A DNA stretch of 64,000 nt from Aureobasidium sp. EXF-3400 (GCA_024195585.1 SWBL01000302.1:1-64000), one strand, 5' to 3'. Shown: positions 35,482 to 47,005, counted from the stretch's first letter. The notes: generated by a model from the letters alone, not told the origin. Numbers and translations are program-made.

Positions 35482-36542
35482 CTTTTTACGGTTTGCAGCA
35501 TCGAGAAGGACATGCTGGAGATAGGCTCATGATCATCCTGGCGGTCAGAGCAGACGAGAGTTTCTGTGCTCGAATGGCAGTGACGAATAAGCCTTGTCGC
35601 CTTCCCAACGTTCGTTGCTTCCGCACAAGAACCTCGCATTTCATCTTACAATACCTCGAAGAACTTTGTCCATTCTACGACCTCGACCTTCCTCCCTCCG
35701 TCCTCAATCCCCAACCCAATATTCTGGCGATGGTACAAGCCGTCCGAGTGAAGTGGTCCTCCTCTAACAACATTGTCAGATTGCAAGACTTGCCTTTCCA
35801 CAACCATCAAAAGCGGCTCTGGCTCTTTGCACTTCTCTATCTTCACTCTGTCTCTTGAGACCTTCTTCTTCTACCGACACCTTCATCTGTTCCTTCTTCG
35901 GTCACTACTTCCCTCCTTCCTAAGCTGACTTGACACCACAACTACTTAACATAGTTTCTTCACGTACCTCCCACATATCTTACCTCTCTGTTGAGTGGTT
36001 CTTACTTATATAAACCCTTCACCTCACCTCTTCTGCGAATTACCTATCTTCTGCCTCTTTCCTTTCCTTCCTACTCTTTCCACTTCTGATACAAAGTCAA
36101 GACCTCCATCATCAACACCTTTTGCTTCTAACAACTCCAACTACCGAAGGCTTCCTCTCTGATACCCATGGAAAAGACCACTTGAGAGTGATCACTCCAC
36201 CACTTGCTCCTACGCCAGACTCACACACTCTCCTTTCGCACTTGTTCTGCTTCTCTTCTGGTTGAAAACAAGGCTCTGTATGCCCTTCGTATCTGTGCAT
36301 TCTTGCTTCACTGCTTCTGCTGAGCAAGAATCACATCTCGAAAACACAAACCTTCCTTTCTTACCGATATTCACCTCCTTTAGTCAATTCTCTACCTCCT
36401 CTCTTTCAAAAACGACTTCTTTCTTCTGTTCACCTTTTTTATCAACATCTATCTCCGAGCAGTTTGCTTACTCTTCCGAGCTCCGGACAATCTCCGCAAC
36501 CTTTATCCGTCAACGGCTCAGTGAACTCAGCAAGCTACAAGA
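35482..36542. promoter_or_regulatory. SNF2 gene upstream region and long pyrimidine-rich leader
   Basis: No gene is supported. A TATA-like ACTTATATAAACCC lies at ~36004-36017. From about 36020 to 36540 the plus strand is strongly C+T-rich with few purines, the pattern of a long fungal 5' UTR. Several short upstream ATGs are present, so translation of the downstream gene may be restrained. That is inference. Confidence 0.5.
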
Positions 36543-39074
36543 ATGGACACCGACACAGAGGAGCAAAAGGCTCTGCGCCAGCAGCAGCTTCTTTTCGCCG
36601 CTCAGATGCAGAACGGTCCCGCTTGTCCAGGGCATGACGACGAGCCTTACGAAGAACTCGAAACACGTTACAATGAGGCGTGCGGCGCATACATGTTTTC
36701 GAAGTTAAATGGCGAGGTCTCTCCTGAAGAAGAGGCAATCTTCAAGCAATTACACGCGCAGTTCGTCAAGGCAAAAGCAAATCAGGATGAGCTTCAGAGA
36801 CTCATGCCCAAAACTACTATGGATGGTAGCAAACGGAGAAGGGCCTCACATTCCCCTCTGTTCGTACAGCAAGATCGATCGGATCACGATGAGGGTTTGA
36901 ATACGACCAAAGCAAAATCCGATCCCAAAAGACAGTGCACCAAGACTCCAGAAACCCCTTCGGAAAGTCCTAGGCCTCCGAAATTGGAGGAGAGTGTCAT
37001 GTACTCTGTCAAACGTCTTGTCGCAAACGCACCGGCGAATAACAAGCAAGCTGCAATCCGCGACGGAAGGAGAGTTGTGCATGCCATAAAGCAATATCCA
37101 TCAGGCACTTTCGAGTACGATGGAGGAGATACATGGTCGATGAAAGGGTTGAAAATATCTCTCAATCATCATCAGCTCATTAATGCTAGCTGGATGAAGA
37201 AGCAGGAGACCAACGAAAGCGGTCCGAAGGGAGGCATTTTGGCTGACGAAATGGGATTAGGTAAGACGATTAGCGCTCTGGCGAGTATGGTTCAAAGAAG
37301 GAAAGTGGTTGGCCCGCACAAACTGAAGACTAATCTCGTGGTCGTTCCCCCAACGATCAGGGACCAATGGTATGATGAGGCTTATGAGCACACAGAGAGA
37401 CCTACTTCAGAGAATACTTCTGGACTTGGCCGTATTCACATTTACAGCACCGAGACCAGTGATAAGGTTCAACTACGAGAGTTCAACGAAGCTGATCTTG
37501 TCGTTGCCACCTATCCACAGGTCGGCCGTCGCTTCAAGAATTTTTACTATCCAGAAGACTTGTCCAATGCAGCGAAGGAGAAATACTTTGATAAGAACTA
37601 CCGGTCCAATCTCCCGGCACTGTTCCAATTTACATTTCGCGCTATTTACCTCGACGAGGGACACGACATCCGCAACTCCCAGACACAGCGTACGATGGCA
37701 TGTCTGAAGCTCCAGAGCGAATACCGGTGGATCTTAACAGGCACGCCGATGACCAACAACCCAACAGATCTATACTCCGCCCTTGTGTTTGTTCGCGAAC
37801 CCACTGTCTCCACGCTTACGCTGAAAGAGTTCAACGATAGGTACAAAACCCCTAGCAAGAAAGATATCAAGGTGGAGTGGATAGGCAATACCTTACAGCG
37901 TTGCATGAGTCGCTGGACTAAGCAAGACATGCTGTTCGGTCGTCGACTGGTCAACATACCAAAGTCCAAGAGCAAAAACCTGAGAGAAGAATTATCAGTG
38001 CCAGAGAGCATCATATACTCGACCTTGCGCGAACGCCTCAAAATGCTTGCGGTAGAAAGGTCGACCAATCGCGATGGCAACAAGTCATACAAGTACATCG
38101 ACAATATGCTCATGGTACTTAGGCAGATGACAGGTCACGTACTCCTGATTCGCCCGGAAATCTTCGAACATCTAACAGATGAGGATATGAGCATTATCTA
38201 CGATACGATACACGACAACAAAAACGCCCAACTACCTGGCCCGAAACAGGTTTTGACTGGTCAGAAGATCAAACAAGAGGCCCTCGAGCCTACGGATCCG
38301 AACCTTCATTCGCACGCGCAAGACTACATCACAGCTTTGCGCAAGCTCCAGAAAAGTACCGCTTGCATTATGTGCAAACAAATAACCCAAGATTTCCGAT
38401 GGGCAGAATGTTATCATGCCTATTGTAAACTCTGTCTTGATAAACAGATGCACCTTGACGCTGAGAAAGGCTTTGGGAAACCACAGTGTGTGCCTTGTGG
38501 ACTCCCCATGGGCAAGCTGATCGGCCAGGCCGAAGAGGCCGAGGATGTGGCTCCCCGATGGCTCAACGAGAGCGGAAAGGTGATTCCTTCAACCAAATCC
38601 TCGGTGGTTGTTAAGCTCCTCAAGTCATGGAAAGACCCTCTGACGGGAGATCCGCGAGCCAAAGCTGTCGTGTTCACTTGGTTCAAGGAATCTCACAAAT
38701 TTCTAGCAGCTACATTTGAAGAAGAACAATGGGAAGTCGAGGTGCTGACTGCAGAAATGTCACTCGCCCAGAGAGAAAAGAGTGTGACTAAATTTCTGGC
38801 CGATCCAAACAAGTTCATAATGCTAGCCACAAATGGAGTGGGAGGACTTGGTCTAAACTTGATGGTCGCAAAGTATGTCTTTACCATTTGATATTTGGTC
38901 CTTGACTGACCACCGTGCAGGTATCTTATCAACTACGACCATTACTTCAATGACTCGATCGAGAAGCAAGCATATGCTCGAATCGATCGGATTGGTCAGA
39001 CAGAAGAGACTACGATGGTTTCCATCACAGCTCTAGGGACAGTTGATGAGCACCTTAATAACATGAAGCGCTGA
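36543..39074 (+). CDS. SNF2-family ATPase with RING finger (Rad5/Rad16-like), ending at a suspicious TGA
   Basis: Two exons (36543-38872, 38921-39074) encode 827 aa. Landmarks in order: acidic/basic disordered N-terminus, motif I DEMGLGKTISA, motif II IYLDEGHDIRN, TGTPMTNN (motif III), then a RING finger CIMCKQITQDFRWAECYHAYC...CVPCG inserted between the two helicase lobes, then VVFTWFKESHKFL, TNGVGGLGLNLM and, across the 48-nt intron, AYARIDRIGQTEETTMV (motif VI). This layout is that of Rad5/Rad16/ULS1-type chromatin remodelers with ubiquitin-ligase potential in the nucleus. The frame stops at a TGA (39072-39074) but continues open for 49 codons of charged, helicase-tail-like protein to 39224. 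It may therefore be readthrough, a nonsense allele or an error (see findings). Confidence 0.88.
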
Positions 39075-39224
39075 AAGGCTAAGAACATCAACGCCGTCAT
39101 GAAAGAGTCGAAGAAGTTGACCCAGGCAGAACTCCTCAAGATGTTCGATGCCGTCGAGAAGGACGACGAGACCATGAGATCGGATTCAGAGGATGATTTC
39201 GAACTCGAGGACGAGTCGTCTTGA
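39075..39224 (+). other. In-frame 49-codon extension after TGA of the SNF2/RING gene
   Basis: Directly downstream of the TGA the same frame reads KAKNINAVMKESKKLTQAEL and then LLKMFDAVEKDDE, followed by an acidic Asp/Glu/Ser tail, ending at TGA 39222-39224. The codon pattern and content fit the natural C-terminus of the protein. A CGA Arg codon changed to TGA would explain the break by a single base. Confidence 0.6.
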
Positions 39225-40064
39225 ACAATGGTAGGGAGATGAACACGTTATGGAAAAAGACGGCAATGCTGAATGATATTTAATGCCAAATCCAGAAGTA
39301 TAACTCTTGCACGATGTTCAAGTTGATCATCTGTGACCCTCTCAAACAAGCTGCGGTTCTTCAACTGCGATTGACTGACCCACCGCGCAGCAGCTGGTTT
39401 CGTCTTTTGTCACTTCCATTCCAGGCGCATTTGTCGTGGCTAAGAGCCGTCCAAGCTACTGTGTATCTCACACTCATTGCTTTCCACAAGTCATTGGTCC
39501 CATCTCCCGAATCTCGAGTTCACTCACAGATCTTATCTCTACTCTTGATCCGCTTTGTTGTCCAATGTCATCATCTCCTTTTCCTTCATGAAACATGGTT
39601 CGAATCATTCTGAGACTCGAGTGTCAGATCCGATCCCGACACTGTCCAAACCTGGTGACTACTAAGTAGGCTGATCAAAAGTAGTGGAGCTCAATATGAG
39701 CAGCTTCATCTCAAACATGATTTGAATAGAACAGAGAAGACAAAGTGCGTTTTTATATGTCGAGATGAACGTCGTGGTAAACCCCATGTGAATGTTCAGT
39801 CCATTCTGGTGATCAAGAACTCGGAAAGTGCGCATGAATCTATTGTTGTACAGAACTAGAAGGGAAGAGCGAGGTTGAGCAACAGTCTTGGAATAGGCAA
39901 GTGCACCGAGCTCGTGCGGTGTCTCCGCGAGGAAGGTGTCGCGAACCTGCATCATCGGACCATCCTTTTCTCTTTACACGCCAAACACTTCTCCTGGTGA
40001 TTTGTCGTTGCTTTCGCTCTCACGGCTTCTCAATTGCACCGCTCGTTAATTCCACAACGCAGTC
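39225..40064. other. Intergenic, no supported gene
   Basis: 3' flank of the SNF2 gene and 5' flank of the phosphatase gene. Frames at 39314-39613 (plus) and 39662-39955 (minus) have no motif or codon support. Confidence 0.4.
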
Positions 40065-40956
40065 ATGCCGCCAAAATCACTATACTTTGTCCGTCACGCT
40101 CAAGGAGAACACAATGCACAGGTAAACAGCTCTGTATTATTTTGATATGACTCAATATCTGATGGCAGTGCTAGCATGATGACAGTATCCCTGATGCAGT
40201 CTTGACTCCCCAAGGGAAGTCACAATGCCGCGATCTTAGCACCGCGTTTCCCAATCACGAGTCTGTCTCATTGATTGTTTCTTCGCCTCTACGCCGTGCA
40301 CTCCAGACTTCTGTACATGCTTTTGCGCCTGCTCTGCAGAGAGACGGAGTCAAGGTGCTTTTACAGCCGATGTCACAGGAAATGAATGCGTACGCTTGTG
40401 ATATCGGCACCGACAGAGACGAGCTGGAAAAACAGGTCAAGGCCGGAGAACTCTGGGATGCAGGACTCAATGTTCCTAGCGAGAAAGTCGACTTCAGTCT
40501 GGTCGAAGAGGGATGGAACTCCAAGGTGGGTTGTTTACAGTCAGGATAGGCGAATGCTGACGATCTTTTAGGAAGGCAAGTGGGCACCAGACAGAGCAAC
40601 AGTGCAGAAACGTGCTGCAAAATTGCGCTCGTGGCTGTTCAACCGTAAAGAAGAAGTCGTAGTCGTTGTCTCGCATGGAGGTTTCTTGCATGCGTTGACG
40701 GAAGACTGGAGCGGCTTCGTCGCTGCCGCAGGTGAGTTGGCCCTTGACAGTGCTTGGCAGAGAACGGGCCTTGTTGACACAAGCAGGTACCGGATGGCAG
40801 AATTGTGAGATCAGAGAGTTCGTGTTCACCGAAAAGTCGACGCAGAGCAGTGCGCATGTGGTCCAAAGAGCAACGCTGACTCCGAAGCCAGACGGAGCAA
40901 AGAAGGAACCTGAAGTCGGGAAGGAGGTTGAAGACGCGGGTCTGCTGGACAAGTAG
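40065..40956 (+). CDS. Histidine phosphatase superfamily (phosphoglycerate mutase-like) protein
   Basis: Four exons (40065-40121, 40175-40525, 40572-40731, 40787-40956) encode 245 aa. The catalytic RHG-type motif is LYFVRHAQGEHN, followed by LTPQGKSQC, SPLRRALQT, an acid region with Glu, and the second histidine in VVVVSHGGFLHAL. The first intron acceptor was fixed at 40174 because it restores HDDSIPDAVLTPQG. Fungal members of this branch act on small phosphorylated metabolites. The exact substrate cannot be read from the sequence. Confidence 0.92.
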
Positions 40957-41111
40957 AGAGTTGCGAGGAAAGAGGGTCTGGTATGACGCGGTTGCTCCGG
41001 AGAGATGGGATCGTGTTGCGACTGGCATGATCCAAGGTATGTCGCGGTTAGCTCTCTGGCCGACGAGAAGCCATGAAGGCACGGGGGTGACAGAAAAGCG
41101 AGACTAGTGCT

Positions 41112-41609
41112 TCACTCAACCTCCTGAATACCAGCAGCCTTCTCTCTGCCTTGCTTGTGACCCATGAGTCTGCCTAGAATATCCTTCTCCTTCTGTTCCT
41201 TCTCTTTCTGCTTTTTCTTCTGCTCTTTAACGGCCTCGTCGTCATCCTCGCTGTCTTCGCTACTGTCCTCGGAGCTCTCATCAGAACTGTCGTCGCTGCT
41301 CTCTTCTCCCTCCTTCTTCTGCTCCATGACACCTAAGCCAAGTTCCATCTCGACGTACTCGTCACCCTCACCTACGTCCTCAAGCCTCTTACCCTCAAGA
41401 CCACCCTCCTGCGCAAGCTTCTCGAGCTCAGCATTCGCAGCGGCCATCTGAGGAAGGAAGGCTTGAAGACGCGATTGAAGATCCGAGGTTGCAGGAGGTG
41501 CGAAGGCTGGCTTTTGCTTCTTGGGACGAAGTGTGGGAATCGAGGTGGGGATGGTAGAAGATGACTGCGACGGTGCCGGCGACTGGGAAGGCGAATTCTG
41601 ATCCGACAT
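41112..41609 (-). CDS. NOPCHAP1-like (DUF4598) protein
   Basis: An intronless 165-aa frame. After a Ser/Pro-rich start it has LQSRLQAFLPQMAAANAELE and EYVEMELGLGVMEQ, the two conserved blocks of the DUF4598 family (human NOPCHAP1, a chaperone that links the R2TP machinery to NOP58 for box C/D snoRNP assembly). A long acidic Ser/Asp/Glu run (residues ~105-130) and a Lys/Glu/Gln coiled region follow. The end GRLMGHKQGREKAAGIQEVE is typical of fungal homologues. A nuclear role in snoRNP assembly is inferred from the family. Confidence 0.8.
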   Translation of the reverse strand: MSDQNSPSQSPAPSQSSSTIPTSIPTLRPKKQKPAFAPPATSDLQSRLQAFLPQMAAANAELEKLAQEGGLEGKRLEDVGEGDEYVEMELGLGVMEQKKEGEESSDDSSDESSEDSSEDSEDDDEAVKEQKKKQKEKEQKEKDILGRLMGHKQGREKAAGIQEVE

Positions 41610-42215
41610 TGTGGTGTTTATCTAGCCTTCCTCTTGATATCGAAGAGTAGAGAATGTAGAAGTAAAAATGTATGTGTTGTGAAAATGGTTGTCACGGAAG
41701 CAGAAGAAAAATACAAAAAATTCTTGAATGAGATCATGGCCGCCAGAGTGTGGGGTAGAATGTTTGAACCCGTGCCAAGACGAGAGTTCGCAAGGGTCCC
41801 TTTTGCTCTTTTGCTTGATCGAATTGAGACAATTGACCATTTCATCCCTTGAAGATCCCAGCATCGTCTTCATATTGCATCGACGCGTATTGCGGCGCAA
41901 GTTTCTCCTGACTTAGATATTGAGCAAATCTTTCCTGGATCTTGAGCAGATCTTTGCTGTATTTGCCTAAGCTATGCCAGCCGAATACGTCCGCGAAATT
42001 ACCCCGTACATTCCAACCAGGATCGCTCGATCAGTCCCCTTTGTAATTCGTCGTCCATACGTCAATTGTGTTATAGATGGGTTACCGTTATGAGGCTGTT
42101 AACAGTCTATCCCAATCAAGCTCTTACGGCCGGCTGATATGACCTTCTTTGTGCTCTGCGGACTTCAGGCGAGCATTCCATCCGAGCCACGAGTCAAGCG
42201 AAGTGCGCACATTCA
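41610..42215. other. NOPCHAP1-like gene promoter, no other gene seen
   Basis: Upstream flank with AT-rich patches. Frames at 41618-41900 overlap on both strands and are not supported. Confidence 0.4.
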
Positions 42216-42732
42216 TTAGTGGTCAGGCTCTCTGACATGAAGCGTAGGCATCTGTGACAGGCCGGCCCCAATGCCGATGTACGTGACAGTGTTTGAAGAC
42301 TTCCACTGACAAGGATACCATGCCGTCTCCACTGATTTCGTTTTTGCAACGAAGCTGCAGGAACGTGTGGGAGGGTGAGAGTGAGGTTTGATAGGTGCAT
42401 CAGGAACGTTATAGATCAGCCATGTCAGGTCCGCTTGCAGCGGTTGACTGTTTGCTGGTTGGGACTCCGTCTCAAAATCCAACCGTGAAGCATATCTCTT
42501 ACCCGACGTGAGCGAGACTTGAAACGTGCCAGAGAGAACGAGAGAGCGCTGTACCGGAATGGACAAACGGAAGGGGTACGAATCCGTCCATGGTGCTGGC
42601 ACTATAGAACAACCAAAGTGAGATGTTCTCTTCTTCCGTGTCCTGGAGAGATCAGCCTGACCCTATATCATCTGTCTTACTTCGATACTCCGGCCGTTCG
42701 CCGTGCACGAACGAGTACATTGAGATGGCCAT
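42216..42732 (-). CDS. Probable two-exon hypothetical protein (145 aa)
   Basis: Exon 1 (42681-42732) reads MAISMYSFVHGERPEYR and ends in a GTAAGA donor. A 79-nt intron with a CTATAG acceptor joins exon 2 (42216-42601) in frame, giving PAPWTDSYPFRLSIPVQRSL, LSGTFQVSLTSGKRYASRLD and DLTWLIYNVPDAPIKPHSHP. The splice join with matching phase and the beta-strand-like, amphipathic composition favour a real gene. No known family was recognised. The second half after residue ~70 could be intronic, because a GTAAGA site follows LTSG at about 42510, so the C-terminus is uncertain. Confidence 0.5.
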
Positions 42733-43383
42733 GTCAAAGCTCTTTTAAGGATGCCAATCGCTCAAAAGTACGAGCTTCTCCCTTGGCGGCTGTCTTGACC
42801 AATCAAAAGCGTTGACATACAGATTTCGTGCAAGGATCGACAACAGAGCGCGTTTCAGAAGTCTCTCAAGAGGGGTCATCTCACGTCTCATCCTCATCAA
42901 ACGGGTTACCTTTGTGTAGAGAGAGCATAGAACATGACCATAGTAGGTGTGTGTGACGTTGACCTAGTTGCCTGGTGCAGTCCGTGTCCTGGACAAGTAA
43001 CAAGGTGATCTACCCTTTGCTGTCAATCGCTACTTCCCATGTCAAAAGCTCTTGTATATCCCTCGTATTGAAATGCAAACGTTGCCCTGTTCCTTCCCAT
43101 ATCTTCTTTCGGACCTTGAATTCATTTGACAACTTCGCTTACGAGGCAGGTCCAATCCCGTGCATACAAGATTCCACGCCCCAAATTCTTCCTTGCAGCT
43201 TGATTTACCTTCGATTACATTACACAAAGCACGCGACAAGACTCACCGCCATCATCAAGAGCGTGCAAAAGCTTGCCTGGTGCAATCAGCGTTTTATTCT
43301 TGACAGCCTGGTGCTCTTCGACAAGCGTCTTTACAGCAACAACAACATTACAAAACTTCATCACAACATCAACATCACACATC
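42733..43383. other. Intergenic and leader of the GPI protein gene
   Basis: No separate gene is supported. The frame of the GPI-anchored protein is open upstream to 43273, but its signal peptide begins at 43384. CAACA-rich sequence at 43335-43380 looks like an unstructured leader. Confidence 0.45.
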
Positions 43384-44130
43384 ATGTATCACCCAACGAT
43401 GCTGTTCATCGCCGTCCTGTTCGTCTTGCAGTATGCATCCGCAGTCACACTCGAAGACTTCACTCCGCGTCTGACCGATCTGACGGGCTCCTGCCAAACC
43501 ATCTACACCCACAACATTGATGGCTGTGTTGGTCAAGATTTCGAAAGCGGACAGTGCTCTTCCACTTGCGTTTCGTCCTTGGTCTCGATAGGATCCGCCA
43601 TCAGAAACGCTTGCCAAGGTCAGCACAATGACGGTAGCAATATCATTGCTGCTTTCATCAATGGTCAAGGCGCCCAAAGCCTGTGCAAAAACGCCGCCAA
43701 CCCAATTCAAGCCAGCACCGCCCAGCAGACCTCAGCATCAGTCTCAATCGGCTCAAGCACCATGACCCTCAACGAGATGACTCCCGCCAGCACTGGTATC
43801 GCAGTCGATACGTCAAGCTTGAGCACCAGTTTCGTTACCGCGCTTAGTACCGCTACCATTCGACCTGTTGCTGCTTCCAGCTCTGGCGATCCAGTCTTCA
43901 CTGGCATTACCTCTACCATCACCGGAACATCTCTTGCTTTCGCGACCAGCACACCATCTTCGGTGCTCATGGCCACCCAGACCACGCTCACATCAACTCA
44001 AGCTGCTAAGCACACCAATGTCGAGCCTAGCAGTGGTGGTACTCCCTTCGACACGTCCGCAGCCCACAGAGGCAGCGCTTCCTACCTGACACTGCTGAGC
44101 GGTGTCCTCGCTTTCCTATTTCTCCACTAG
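43384..44130 (+). CDS. Secreted, probably GPI-anchored cysteine-rich protein
   Basis: An intronless 248-aa frame. A signal peptide (MYHPTMLFIAVLFVLQYASA) is followed by a ~85-residue domain with six cysteines in order TGSC, DGC, GQCSSTC, RNAC, SLC, enough for three disulfides. Then comes a long Ser/Thr-rich, heavily O-glycosylatable stalk, and finally a hydrophobic tail LTLLSGVLAFLFLH preceded by small residues, as expected for GPI attachment. It is likely a cell-wall or plasma-membrane surface protein. The cysteine spacing does not match CFEM (eight Cys) clearly. Function is unknown. Confidence 0.85.
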   Translation: MYHPTMLFIAVLFVLQYASAVTLEDFTPRLTDLTGSCQTIYTHNIDGCVGQDFESGQCSSTCVSSLVSIGSAIRNACQGQHNDGSNIIAAFINGQGAQSLCKNAANPIQASTAQQTSASVSIGSSTMTLNEMTPASTGIAVDTSSLSTSFVTALSTATIRPVAASSSGDPVFTGITSTITGTSLAFATSTPSSVLMATQTTLTSTQAAKHTNVEPSSGGTPFDTSAAHRGSASYLTLLSGVLAFLFLH

Positions 44131-44350
44131 TTGACGAGGGGTCTGTCCATTCCTGCTGTTCTGTTGTTTCCTTGAGCCTTTTTGTTTGGCACTGCATGAG
44201 CGATGCATCGGCACTTATTCCTTTTGTTAACAATACCCATTTGACGTTTTTTGTAATGCGCAACGTTTACGTCCGCATCAATAAGTAGTAATCACAAGCA
44301 TGACTCTCAGAGTCCTTGATATCACCCCATACCTCCGACACGTTTTCCGA

Positions 44351-44980
44351 TCATTCTCCGAGCTCGACTTCACCGCGATGCGTAGCTGTGCTAGCCATGG
44401 AGTTCCACCAATCGGTAAAGCGTGATGCGTGTGCTTCGATATCGTCCAGCATGGATATGCCGGTGATTGCCAGAAGATATGCAATTGCGCAGTCTCGAAT
44501 CAGAAGCGCATCCTCGTGATTGGGATAAGATGCAGCACTTCATAGTACGGACTTAAGAGTGTTCTCTGCGGCACGTTCAAACAAGGATTGCTAATCTGAA
44601 GCAAGCACATGGTAGAAAAATCGACAAGAACTGCCGGATTTGTGACATCATTATTTACTAGAACGGAGCTTACCTCCGTAACCAGCCTCATCCCTGTCAA
44701 GTTGACGAACAGCGAAAGGGACTTTTTGACATCTGAAGACTAAGAGCATGGTTAGAGGTAAGCAGAAGAGCAGAGAGGATGCTCGAGTATTTAAGCGCAA
44801 GGTAAGTCCTTGAAAGGCCGAAGCTTGAAAGAGTTCCACAAGGCAAGCACCTGCCCCTCCACCAACTTCCTTGACTAGTGCGATCTGTGGTGAACCAATT
44901 GATTAATCGCTCGGACGAACCCCAGCAAGAAATATGTTTGTGTACGTCAGGCTCACCGCATGCCGTTCGTGCTTTCCCAT
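44351..44980 (-). pseudogene. Small gene interrupted by an in-frame TGA (or undergoing readthrough)
   Basis: Four exons can be joined with matching phase: 44957-44980 (MGKHERHA), 44851-44884 (IALVKEVGGGA), 44674-44732 (VKKSLSLFVNLTGMRLVTE) and 44351-44590. The last exon opens QSLFERAAENTLKSVL, meets TGA at 44540-44542, and continues in frame with SAASYPNHEDALLIRDCAIA, YLLAITGISMLDDIEAHASR and a proper stop at 44351. Both sides of the TGA look coding, so the intact protein would be ~125 aa. An alternative is a 36-nt intron from a GTACTA donor just upstream of the TGA, but that is shorter than any other intron here and lacks a branch point. Family unknown. The ancestral codon was probably CGA (Arg). 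Confidence 0.5.
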
Positions 44981-45103
44981 ACTAAAGGCTGCCGTGCCTG
45001 CCCGGCGCGAGTCGCGCGATTGTTATCTACACTGTCTTCCCTGAGTGAAGCTTTGCAACATACCCAACCTGCATCAAACCTCGAAAAAGGCTAATCATTA
45101 ATC

Positions 45104-47005
45104 ATGGCTATTCCCATGCCTGTTCAAGGCACTGCTCAACAAGGTTCCGGCAAGCTCGAGGACTTCGAGATCAAAGGAGAAGCTCCATTCTACGCGGAAG
45201 AAAGAGAAGGATGGAAGGGTTACATTGAGTGGGAGGTTTGTCTCCGCAACTAAACTTCGATTTTTGCCATCGACAGCTCTCTAACTCTTGGTCCAGAATT
45301 ACCCAGAGAAGAAAGCGCAAGCTGAGGAGATTCTGGCCAAATACGAATTTCCTCCACCCCCGGAGTTCCAGCTGAAGCCTCTGCCTGACACCAACCCCGT
45401 CCTGGAGGGCGTGAGATGGAAGCAATACCATTATGCTATGGGAAACTCCCTCAAGGACATCCCCCAAATCAGGTATGGTGATGCGAAGACTCTGTACTGC
45501 GAGGCCTAATGACTGACTAGAGCAGTTGGGACTATGTCAAGAAGGAAAAGAGTGAGGACATGATTCACGTCCTGCAATTCCCTTACAACGGAGAACCTCC
45601 TAGGGTAATTTTGACACCCATCGAAAGCGTTACGAACATGAACTAACCATATTGCCAAAACTGCAGGACCGTCTAGTGGAGACTGAGATTACCAACAACA
45701 AGGACCACTTTGTCCGCAATCATGGCGGCATTCCTGAAATCGACGCGGATCAATACACTCTGGACATCGAAGGCCTGGTCAACGACCCCAAGAGACTCAC
45801 ACTCGCAGATCTCCAAAACGAAGAACTGTTCCCTCGCCAAAGTAACATTGTCAGTCTACAATGCTCTGGAACCCGCCGTATCGAGCAGATCCATGAATAC
45901 CCTGGTGATGGCGATGAGTTGATCAACGCCCCCTGGGGTGAAGGTGCTATCGGAACAGCACGCTGGACAGGTGTCAGTCTGAAGAAGATCATCAAGCATT
46001 GTGGAGGTCTCAAGGACGGTGGCAAAGACGTGCATCTTGAGTTCTACGGTGCAGACACTTACTTCAAGAAGGGCAAGGTGATGAACTACGTGGTCAGTGT
46101 ACCATGGAGAAAAGTCAAGACCAATGAAGTCTTGCTTGCTTGGGAGATGAACGGCGAGCCCTTGCCCAGAATCCACGGTTTCCCTCTGCGCGCTGTGGTT
46201 TACGGATGTAAGTCATGATCCTCCCATCATTATTTGACATGTGCAAGTTTGGCTAATAGATGTACAACGTCAAACAGACATTGGAGCCAGAAGTTGCAAA
46301 TGGCTCTACAAGATCAAGGCCATCAAGGGCCCCAGTCTCGCCCCCGTTCAGGCAAAGGAATACCTCTACTACACACCCCAAGTCGGCAAGCAGAACGCAA
46401 TGTACAGCAACGGCTTCAGCATCCAAGACATGCCTGTCTCCTCGGCCATCATGTCTCCCATCAGCCTGGACCAAATCGTCCACGATGGTAAGATTAAGAT
46501 GCGCGGCTGGGCCTACTCTGGTGGTGGTCATTGGCCCGTACGTGTTGAGGTCTCTGGCGATGGTGGTAGCATCTGGTACGAGGTCCCCTACGAAAACATG
46601 AGTAAGAAGTACTACTACGCATGGAGACTGTGGGAGATGGATTTGCCAGTCGATGCAGAGGGATGGTTGGAGCTATGCGTAAGGACATGGGATAACGCCA
46701 TGAACACTCAACCTACCTATGTACGATCAGCCTGGAACTGGGGCTTGCACGTTACTTCGAGTTGGTAAGTTTTCGCATCTTCCTGCATGAACAGGAACAA
46801 TTTAGCTAACAAGAAAACCAGTCATCGCGTCAAGGTCTACAGCATCAACACGACCAAGCCTGTCACTGCTGCCAGACTGAAGGTGCTGAAGGAGAAGAAT
46901 GTCCCCATCGTTCCTATTACTCACCCCATGGAGTTTGATCTCCAATCTGAGGAGGACTACCAGGAGGAGATGAGAAAGCAAGGTGGTCGTGAACCTGAGG
47001 AGTAA
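45104..47005 (+). CDS. Sulfite oxidase-type molybdopterin oxidoreductase
   Basis: Six exons (45104-45235, 45297-45472, 45526-45604, 45667-46207, 46278-46764, 46822-47005) encode 532 aa. The Mo-cofactor domain has FVRNHGGIP and the Mo-ligand cysteine in [26 protein letters not shown] and [20 protein letters not shown] follow. The C-terminal dimerisation domain shows [20 protein letters not shown]. There is no haem-binding cytochrome b5 domain, so this is the haem-free eukaryotic/plant-like form, not nitrate reductase. It oxidises sulfite to sulfate. No signal peptide or clear PTS1 (ends EPEE) is seen. The N-terminal 100 residues are an extension typical of the fungal enzymes. Confidence 0.93.

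Noticed and set aside
35478..35858. 126-codon plus-strand frame after the amidohydrolase
   Set aside because: Overlaps the amidohydrolase stop by 4 bases and has no motif or conserved composition. It lies in a likely 3' UTR.
44351..44980. RIP (repeat-induced point mutation) as the cause of the two TGA codons
   Set aside because: RIP favours CpA to TpA in duplicated DNA. These sites would be CpG changes in single-copy genes, and no neighbouring C-to-T cluster is evident.
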